Below are positions 7,247-12,172 of a stretch of DNA of 12,172 nt, one piece after another. The position numbers and the translations under genes are program-made. Source of the stretch: Candidatus Methanomethylicia archaeon (GTDB lineage: Archaea; Thermoproteota; Methanomethylicia; CALHIW01); NCBI GenBank assembly GCA_938030905.1, contig CALHIW010000072.1, positions 1 through 12,172 on the forward strand. Direction: 5' to 3'. How positions within the stretch are numbered: position 1 is the first letter of the stretch; every line of letters starts with the position of its first letter. Below the pieces are notes generated by a model. That model was not told the DNA's origin. It ran no database searches and saw only the letters and a list, made by a program, of their open reading frames with translations.

Positions 7247-7268
7247 ATGTTAAGCTATACTATGTTAA
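7247..7268. repeat. ATGTTAA direct repeat upstream of the pyrB promoter
   Basis: ATGTTAA occurs at 7247-7253 and 7262-7268 (15-base period), ending two bases before the pyrB TATA-like box. The position suits a regulator site, but the sequence is short and AT-rich, so chance is possible. Confidence 0.3.
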
Positions 7269-7270
7269 AA

Positions 7271-7278
7271 TTCAAATA
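7271..7278 (+). promoter_or_regulatory. TATA-like box of the pyrBCKD operon
   Basis: TTCAAATA is centred about 27 bases before the GTG start of pyrB. The distance fits a leaderless transcript beginning at or next to the start codon. No Shine-Dalgarno sequence precedes the GTG, which agrees. Confidence 0.5.
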
Positions 7279-7301
7279 CTTGTAGTTAAAGATACTTTAA
7301 G

Positions 7302-8270
7302 GTGAGTGGATTGTTTAATCTTCATGGTAAAGATGTAGTTTCAATTTTGGATTTTAACAGAGAATTAATTGAGGATGTGTTTAATGCTGCCTACATAATG
7401 GAGAAATATGCTAGGGGTGTGGGTCTTAATCTTCTTAAAGGTAAAATAATGGCTACGCTATTCTTTGAACCATCAACTAGAACTCGCTTAAGCTTTGAAT
7501 CTGCAATGTACAGACTTGGTGGTAGCGTTATAGGGTTTACATCTGCTGAAGCATCATCTGTTGCTAAAGGTGAGACACTTTCAGATACTATTAAGACAGT
7601 TGAGAACTATTGTGACTGCATAGTTTTACGTCATCCAGCTGAGGGTGCTGCTAAGTTGGCTGCTGAGCTGGCCAATGTTCCTGTTATTAATGCTGGTAGT
7701 GGTGCTCAGGAGCATCCAACCCAGGCTTTATTAGATATATATACTATAAAAAGGGAGCTTGGTAGAGTGGATGGTTTAGAGATTGGAATTGTTGGTGATC
7801 TTAAATATGGAAGAACTGTTCACTCTCTTGTGTATGCTTTATCTCTCTTCAATGTTAATTTAAGCTTTGTATCTCCTCCAGGTTTAAGGTTAAGAGATGA
7901 AATCGAGGAGGATCTGAGGAGGAAAGGAATTGAATTTAAATATTATGAAGATATTGAAAAAATTATTCCTAATCTTGATGTAATATATGTTGTTAGAATT
8001 CAGAAGGAACGTTTTCCAGATCCTGCTGAATACCTAAGAGTTAAGGGAAGCTACAAGATAACTTCCTCTTTAATATCTAAAGCAAAGTCTAACTGTATTA
8101 TTCTGCATCCATTGCCAAGAGTTGATGAAATATCATTGGATGTTGATTCACGTCCTCAAGCCAAATACTTCATTCAAACATATTATGGCTTATGTATGAG
8201 AATGGGCTTACTGTCAATGATTTTAGCTAACAAGGAAGATTTAAAGCAGCTATTTTACAGCTCTAAATAG
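7302..8270 (+). CDS. pyrB: Aspartate carbamoyltransferase, catalytic chain
   Basis: The first committed step of pyrimidine synthesis: carbamoyl phosphate plus aspartate gives N-carbamoyl-aspartate and phosphate. The 322-residue length is normal for the family. Carbamoyl-phosphate residues are visible: STRTR (58-62), SSVAKGE with Ser85/Lys89 (the loop donated by the adjacent subunit), HPTQ (138-141), GDLKYGRTVHSL (165-176, aspartate domain), RIQKERF with Arg232 and Gln234, and HPLPR (269-273). Start is a GTG with a TATA-like box ~27 bases upstream. It heads a cluster with pyrC one base after its stop codon. PyrI is encoded ~3 kb downstream, so the allosteric catalytic-regulatory complex is expected although the two genes are not adjacent. 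Identification is certain. Confidence 0.97.
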   Translation: MSGLFNLHGKDVVSILDFNRELIEDVFNAAYIMEKYARGVGLNLLKGKIMATLFFEPSTRTRLSFESAMYRLGGSVIGFTSAEASSVAKGETLSDTIKTVENYCDCIVLRHPAEGAAKLAAELANVPVINAGSGAQEHPTQALLDIYTIKRELGRVDGLEIGIVGDLKYGRTVHSLVYALSLFNVNLSFVSPPGLRLRDEIEEDLRRKGIEFKYYEDIEKIIPNLDVIYVVRIQKERFPDPAEYLRVKGSYKITSSLISKAKSNCIILHPLPRVDEISLDVDSRPQAKYFIQTYYGLCMRMGLLSMILANKEDLKQLFYSSK

Positions 8271-8271
8271 T

Positions 8272-9627
8272 GTGAATTCCTTGATTGCTGATTTAATAAT
8301 ATCTGGTGGTAAAGTCTGGTACAGAGAGGAATTTATTGAGTGTGTCATAGTTATTGATAATGGTAAAATAATTCAGCTCTGTAAAGAGCCTTTAGCTCCT
8401 CGATCTGATTTAAAGCTAGATGTTGATGGGTTACTTGTCCTTCCCGGCCTCATAGATATTCATTCTCATCTAAGAGATTTTGAGCTATCTTACAAAGAAG
8501 ATTTCTACACAGGAACTTGCGCAGCAGCTTCCGGTGGTTTTACTACGGTATTTGATATGCCTAATACTAAACCTATTACAAATTCTCCAATGCGACTTCG
8601 TGAAAAAATAGAAAGGATACATTTAAACGCTGTAGTTAATGTTGGCTTATACTCAGCTCCCCCTAAAAATGTTAAGGAGTTTGTGGAGTTGGTTAGTATG
8701 GGTGTGGCAGGATTTAAGGTATATTTAAGTGAGTATGGTGAGTTAAACACAGACTATTGCAACTATAATTTTTATGAGGCTTGCAGCAATTACAATGTAC
8801 GCATTCACTTTCACGCTGAATTAAGAGACTTCATTGATACTAGTACTACTACCTATGAGCTAAATGTATTGAATCATCATTTAATTAGACCTGTAAAAGC
8901 AGAAATCGAAGCCATAAACTATGTAATTAACCTGAAAGACATCTACAAATTTAGAGCACATATATGTCATATATCATCAAGCGATTCATGCTCTCTAATT
9001 AGCAAGGTAAAAAATAGTCGTCTAAACATTTCAGCTGAAGTAACACCCCACCACCTTATTCTCAACAACAATTTTACATCTATTTTAGGAAACATAGTAA
9101 AGGTTAATCCTCCATTACGTACTGAGTATGATAGAAAAATGCTGGTTAAGCTTCTTAATAATGGTCTTGTAGATTGCATAGTGACAGATCATTCACCTCA
9201 TACTTTAGAGGAGAAATTAAAAGATTACTGTGAAGCTCCTTCAGGCTTTCCAAACTTTGAAGTTGCTTTACCAGTACTCTTATCAAAATGCTTAAACGGT
9301 GAACTTATGTTTTCACGTGTTATTTCTGCTATGTCTGAAAATCCAGCCAAACTAATTAATCTTAAAAATAAGGGTAAAATAGAGCCTGGATTTGATGCAG
9401 ATTTAGTTATTGTTAATCATAAAGGTGAATATGTGATAAACCCAGAGAAATTTAAATCTAAAGCACAGTATTCTCCATTTAAAGACATGAAGGTTAGGTT
9501 CCAAGTTTCTAAAACAATTCTAAGCGGTTTCCCTATCTATGATGAGGGGGAAATTCTAGTAGGGAAGGGATACGGTAAATTCATAGAAGTAAGTGATAAA
9601 AATGATAGTTTCTCAAAAACCTATTGA
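8272..9627 (+). CDS. pyrC: Dihydroorotase
   Basis: A zinc amidohydrolase that cyclises carbamoyl aspartate to dihydroorotate. The 451-residue length fits the long, type I/allantoinase-like dihydroorotases. Metal and substrate residues in order are the HSH metal pair (64-66) followed by L-R-D, MPNT (96-99) with the substrate Asn, Lys149 in GFKVYLS (position of the possible carbamylated lysine), HFHAE (179-183), HICHIS (230-235), and TDHSPH (305-310) with the catalytic Asp. EPGFDADLVIV (371-381) is the C-terminal amidohydrolase signature. It starts with GTG one base after the pyrB stop. An in-frame TTG at 8281, preceded by GTGA at 8272-8275, is an alternative start that would shorten the protein by three residues. 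The 3' end overlaps pyrK. Confidence 0.96.
   Translation: MNSLIADLIISGGKVWYREEFIECVIVIDNGKIIQLCKEPLAPRSDLKLDVDGLLVLPGLIDIHSHLRDFELSYKEDFYTGTCAAASGGFTTVFDMPNTKPITNSPMRLREKIERIHLNAVVNVGLYSAPPKNVKEFVELVSMGVAGFKVYLSEYGELNTDYCNYNFYEACSNYNVRIHFHAELRDFIDTSTTTYELNVLNHHLIRPVKAEIEAINYVINLKDIYKFRAHICHISSSDSCSLISKVKNSRLNISAEVTPHHLILNNNFTSILGNIVKVNPPLRTEYDRKMLVKLLNNGLVDCIVTDHSPHTLEEKLKDYCEAPSGFPNFEVALPVLLSKCLNGELMFSRVISAMSENPAKLINLKNKGKIEPGFDADLVIVNHKGEYVINPEKFKSKAQYSPFKDMKVRFQVSKTILSGFPIYDEGEILVGKGYGKFIEVSDKNDSFSKTY
9593..9597 (+). promoter_or_regulatory. Ribosome-binding site of pyrK inside pyrC
   Basis: GTGAT matches part of the archaeal Shine-Dalgarno sequence GGAGGTGAT and lies four bases before the ATG at 9602. 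This favours the ATG as the pyrK start, although the GTG within the site could itself be read as an in-frame start. The same GTGAT (10401-10405) stands five bases before the pyrD ATG. Confidence 0.45.
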
Positions 9628-10408
9628 AATTGTTAATATTCTCACCCACTCAAATAGGATTAAAACATTTTATCTAAAACTAAAAGATAGAATTAGGGTT
9701 GCTCCCGGTCAGTTTATGATGGTTTGGATTCCGGATGCTGAAGAGATACCTATCTCTATATCATACTTTAATGGTTCAACTATGGGTTTAACGATAGCTG
9801 CTGTTGGCGAAACAACAAGGCAAATTCATAAGCTAAAAATTCATGACTCTCTATATGTTAGAGGTCCATATGGTAATGGGTTTAAAATTCCTAGAGGTAT
9901 AAACAAGATATGGATTATTGGTGGTGGATACGGGATAGCTCCTCTTCTTCTTCTAGCTAAGAAGGCTTCAAGCATGAATGTAAAAGTAATATCGTTTTTA
10001 GGTGCACGAAATAAGGATGAACTGCTTTTTTATGATCAGTTTAAACTATTGGGTGAAGTTTTTGCATCTACAGATGATGGCTCTGAAGGTTTTCATGGCG
10101 ATGTTACTACATTAGTAGAAAAATACTTGTCCGTTTCAAAAACGGATTTGATGTATGCATGTGGACCAGAAGACATGATAGTTAAACTTATAAAATTGGC
10201 ATGTAATCATAATTTAAACCTGCAAGCATCTCTAGAGAGACTTATTAAATGCGGAATTGGATTATGTGGCTCCTGCTGTTTAGATCCTCTTGGGTTACGA
10301 GTATGTAGAGATGGTCCTGTGTTTCCACTTAAAATATTAGTGAAACTAAATGAGCTTGGATGCTATTATCGTTCTCCTTCAGGTGTGAAAGTTAAATTAA
10401 GTGATTAG
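9602..10408 (+). CDS. pyrK: Dihydroorotate dehydrogenase, electron-transfer subunit (FAD, [2Fe-2S])
   Basis: Partner of PyrD in class 1B dihydroorotate dehydrogenase: it carries electrons from FMN in PyrD through a [2Fe-2S] cluster and FAD to NAD+ or another acceptor. Numbering is from ATG 9602 (268 residues). An N-terminal FAD-binding barrel has PGQFMM (35-40) and IPISIS (49-54), followed by GPYGNG (88-93). The nucleotide-binding fold has IIGGGYGIAP (105-114) and CGPEDM (187-192). The cluster cysteines are C217, C222, C225 and C235 (C-x4-C-x2-C-x9-C), with an extra Cys226. The flavin motif R-P-x-S-I of bacterial PyrK lacks its Arg here (I-P-I-S-I). As I recall, archaeal relatives often do too. 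The gene overlaps the end of pyrC by 26 bases and ends 2 bases before pyrD. GTG 9593 is the longer alternative start. Confidence 0.93.
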   Translation: MIVSQKPIEIVNILTHSNRIKTFYLKLKDRIRVAPGQFMMVWIPDAEEIPISISYFNGSTMGLTIAAVGETTRQIHKLKIHDSLYVRGPYGNGFKIPRGINKIWIIGGGYGIAPLLLLAKKASSMNVKVISFLGARNKDELLFYDQFKLLGEVFASTDDGSEGFHGDVTTLVEKYLSVSKTDLMYACGPEDMIVKLIKLACNHNLNLQASLERLIKCGIGLCGSCCLDPLGLRVCRDGPVFPLKILVKLNELGCYYRSPSGVKVKLSD

Positions 10409-10410
10409 TT

Positions 10411-11316
10411 ATGTCAATAAATGTTTCATTAGGTGCTCTGTCTCTTAGAAACCCTACAATACTAGCTTCAGGGATACTTGGTACTACAGCCTCATCACTA
10501 ATTAGAGTATATAAATCTGGGGCTGGAGCTGTTGTTTCAAAATCGATTAGCATTAATCCAAACGAAGGATATAAAACACCTGTACTTATCGACCTAGGAT
10601 ATGGATATATAAACTCAATGGGATTACCCAATCCAGGACTTGATGAAATGATAGTTGAGTTTAAAGTAGTAAAAAGTAAGAAGGTTAAGTTATTTGGAAG
10701 TATTTTTGCATCAGATATTGATGAATTTAAATATTTAGCAAGCAAACTTACTGACTATGTAGATGCTTTAGAGCTTAACCTATCATGCCCAACTAAAATG
10801 GGTGTAGGGTTAGAAATAGGAAAAATACCCTGGATGGTTGAAGAAACAACAAGGGAAGTATATAAAAAATCAAAAGTACCTGTTATAGTTAAGCTTCCTC
10901 CATTGGTGACATTAATTGATGAGCTTACATTAGCAGCGGAAGATGGGGGTGCCTCTGCAGTAACATTAACAAATACAGCTAAAGCTATGAAAATAGATGT
11001 TTTCAGTAAGAAACCAATTCTTCAAGGAGTTTATGGTGGACTTTCTGGTAAGGCTCTTAAACCACTTTCATTAGCATGTGTATTTAAAGCGTATGAAGTG
11101 CTAAGTATTCCAATAATTGGCTGTGGAGGGATATATTCATGGGAGGATGCTGTAGAATACATTCTAGCCGGAGCTAAAGCTATTCAAATAGGTTCAGCAA
11201 TAGTTAGTGAGGGTTTAGGTATATTTAAGAAGATATGTATTGGTATTAAAAAATATTTAGAAGAAAACAATATTGATAAAATAAATGATTTAGTAGGTTT
11301 AGCACATAGAAGATAG
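10411..11316 (+). CDS. pyrD: Dihydroorotate dehydrogenase, catalytic subunit (class 1B)
   Basis: An FMN-dependent TIM barrel that oxidises dihydroorotate to orotate in the cytoplasm. It has the length (301 residues) and motifs of class 1: SKSI (43-46) with the FMN/substrate Lys, NSMGLPN (68-74), ELNLSCPT (121-128) with Cys126 as the catalytic base (class 2 membrane enzymes have Ser), KLPP (161-164), LTNTAKAM (186-193), GGLSG (209-213), and the FMN-phosphate site CGGI (238-241) and GS (261-262). It has no membrane-anchoring N-terminus. The adjacent pyrK makes this the 1B heterotetramer type. The ATG lies two bases after the pyrK stop, with GTGAT five bases ahead as a ribosome-binding site. It is the last gene of the tight pyrBCKD block. 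Confidence 0.95.
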   Translation: MSINVSLGALSLRNPTILASGILGTTASSLIRVYKSGAGAVVSKSISINPNEGYKTPVLIDLGYGYINSMGLPNPGLDEMIVEFKVVKSKKVKLFGSIFASDIDEFKYLASKLTDYVDALELNLSCPTKMGVGLEIGKIPWMVEETTREVYKKSKVPVIVKLPPLVTLIDELTLAAEDGGASAVTLTNTAKAMKIDVFSKKPILQGVYGGLSGKALKPLSLACVFKAYEVLSIPIIGCGGIYSWEDAVEYILAGAKAIQIGSAIVSEGLGIFKKICIGIKKYLEENNIDKINDLVGLAHRR

Positions 11317-11379
11317 AGTACTTTCCAGATATGTATTATACTTGCTAAACGACATGATTCAGAAAACAGTAGTTATAGC

Positions 11380-11392
11380 TTTAAATTTATTT
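11380..11392 (+). promoter_or_regulatory. TATA region of pyrI
   Basis: TTTAAATTTATTT lies 25-37 bases before the GTG at 11417. It sits in the 100-base spacer after pyrD and suggests that pyrI can be transcribed apart from pyrBCKD. Confidence 0.45.
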
Positions 11393-11422
11393 AGAATAGT
11401 TATACTTTAACTATAGGTGTTT

Positions 11423-11896
11423 ATGACTAATAGCAGCGAATTAAAAGTTAAAAAGATTATGAATGGAACTGTAATAGACCATATTCCTTCTGGAAGAGCA
11501 TTAGATATTCTAAAAATGGTTAAAATAACGGGTAGAGAAGGAAATGTAGTGTTAATAGCAATGAATGTCGAAAGTAGAAAATTGGGCAGAAAAGACATTA
11601 TAAAAATCGAGAATAGATATCTACTTAAAGATGAGCTTAATTTGATAGCATTAATAGCCCCAAATGCTACTATAAACATAGTGAAAAACTATGATGTGAT
11701 TGAGAAAGTAAAAGTAGAACTACCGGAGAAATTTGAGGGAATTTTAAAATGTCAGAATCCTTCTTGTATAACAAATTATGAAAGAGAATCTTTAAGTTCA
11801 AAATTCCTAGTGGAAGATAAAGTTAAGTTAACATTACGTTGTTTTTATTGTGATAGATTAATGCTTATAAGTGATATTTTAAAGCAACTAACATAG
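11423..11896 (+). CDS. pyrI: Aspartate carbamoyltransferase, regulatory chain
   Basis: Binds nucleotide effectors (CTP/ATP in characterised homologues) and, through a C-terminal zinc domain, holds catalytic PyrB trimers together. The N-terminal allosteric domain shows VKKIMNGTVIDHIPSGRA (~9-26), close to the conserved start of the family. IENRYL and a region around LIALIAPNATIN follow. The zinc cysteines are C110, C115, C140 and C143 (C-x4-C ... C-x2-C), the same spacing as in enteric PyrI. The length of 157 residues is standard. The start is chosen at ATG 11423, preceded by AGGTG at 11415-11419. GTG 11417 is in frame and would fit a leaderless transcript from the TATA region. It is separated from pyrB by pyrC, pyrK and pyrD. 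Confidence 0.94.
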   Translation: MTNSSELKVKKIMNGTVIDHIPSGRALDILKMVKITGREGNVVLIAMNVESRKLGRKDIIKIENRYLLKDELNLIALIAPNATINIVKNYDVIEKVKVELPEKFEGILKCQNPSCITNYERESLSSKFLVEDKVKLTLRCFYCDRLMLISDILKQLT

Positions 11897-11897
11897 C

Positions 11898-11908
11898 TTA
11901 AATATTTA
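11898..11908 (+). promoter_or_regulatory. TATA box of the GGGP synthase-like gene
   Basis: TTAAATATTTA, two bases after the pyrI stop, is centred about 32 bases before ATG 11935. It would give a transcript starting near 11930, which favours 11935 over the in-frame upstream TTG (11914) and GTG (11923). Confidence 0.5.
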
Positions 11909-11934
11909 TTAGTTTGGCTCTAGTGATAACATTT

Positions 11935-12156
11935 ATGTCTCTAAAAGAATGGAAAAACTGGAGGCATATAACTAAACTTGATCCTGATAGATTAAATACT
12001 GGAGAAATCATTTCAACAGTAGTTAGTAGTGGAACAGATGCTATAATCATAGGTGGTACACTAAATGTGACACGGGAAAAGGTTGAAAAATTAATTTCCA
12101 TCAAGCATGAATGTATGATAGGTGCTATAATAATCAGGAGAGCTTGTATTAATTGA
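11935..12156 (+). CDS. GGGP synthase N-terminal portion, apparently truncated
   Basis: Full-length relatives join sn-glycerol-1-phosphate to geranylgeranyl diphosphate, the first ether-bond step of archaeal lipids, in a TIM barrel of about 230-250 residues. Here only 73 codons are open. Residues 1-~55 match well: WRHITKLDPDR (9-19), the EII segment, SGTDAIIIGGT (32-42) and NVTREKVEKLI (43-53). After that the expected P-I-(V/I)-x-(E/F)-P segment is missing; the frame runs HECMIGAIIIRRACIN to a TGA, and no other forward frame up to the window end supplies it. The gene is either broken or has a sequence error, or the DNA past ~12100 has been rearranged. The WRHITKLDPDR start resembles the Archaeoglobus/haloarchaeal/PcrB group more than the usual crenarchaeal group. 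The family is well supported; function as it stands is doubtful. Confidence 0.72.
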   Translation: MSLKEWKNWRHITKLDPDRLNTGEIISTVVSSGTDAIIIGGTLNVTREKVEKLISIKHECMIGAIIIRRACIN

Positions 12157-12172
12157 TTATTAAGTTTTATTT

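Noticed and set aside
10392..10745. Long open frame antisense to the start of pyrD
   Set aside because: It lies entirely opposite a certain gene and shows no family motifs; it is a by-product of pyrD codon use. The antisense frames in serS, the DHH gene, folP, pyrC and pyrI were rejected likewise.

Overview
This is an AT-rich archaeal window. The evidence for Archaea is TATA boxes about 25-28 bases in front of start codons with no room for a leader, a regulatory aspartate carbamoyltransferase chain (PyrI) with its zinc cysteines, an archaeal-type DHH phosphoesterase, and the start of a geranylgeranylglyceryl phosphate synthase (ether-lipid) gene. The lineage cannot be fixed by eye. The overall style recalls Thermoproteota/TACK archaea, but the lipid-synthase fragment resembles the Archaeoglobus/haloarchaeal type.

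Left part (1-5770) is a loosely packed accessory-like region. The first ~290 bases look like a decayed minus-strand gene with winged-helix-like character, followed by ~460 bases without a convincing gene. Next come a membrane-bound processive family-2 glycosyltransferase (+) and, convergent with it, a DHH/RecJ-like phosphoesterase (-). A dead DDE-transposase insertion sequence with degenerate terminal repeats and at least five frameshifts follows (3549-4405). Dihydropteroate synthase (-) comes after it, then a 398-base gap containing an unusually G+T-rich, C-poor stretch.

Right part (5771-12172) is core metabolism. Seryl-tRNA synthetase (-) is divergent from a pyrimidine cluster (+) ordered pyrB-pyrC-pyrK-pyrD, with junctions of +1, overlap and +2 bases, so almost certainly one transcript. 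Together these genes convert carbamoyl phosphate plus aspartate to orotate: PyrB makes carbamoyl aspartate, PyrC closes it to dihydroorotate, and PyrD with the FAD/[2Fe-2S] subunit PyrK oxidises it. pyrI, the allosteric partner of PyrB, lies after pyrD behind a ~100-base spacer with its own TATA box rather than beside pyrB. The window ends in a gene that begins like GGGP synthase but stops after 73 codons. carAB, pyrE and pyrF are not in the window.

No new multi-gene system was found. The points most worth a second look are the truncated GGGP synthase, the displaced pyrI, the G/T-skewed gap, the atypical motif IV of the DHH protein, and the two decayed genes in the left half.
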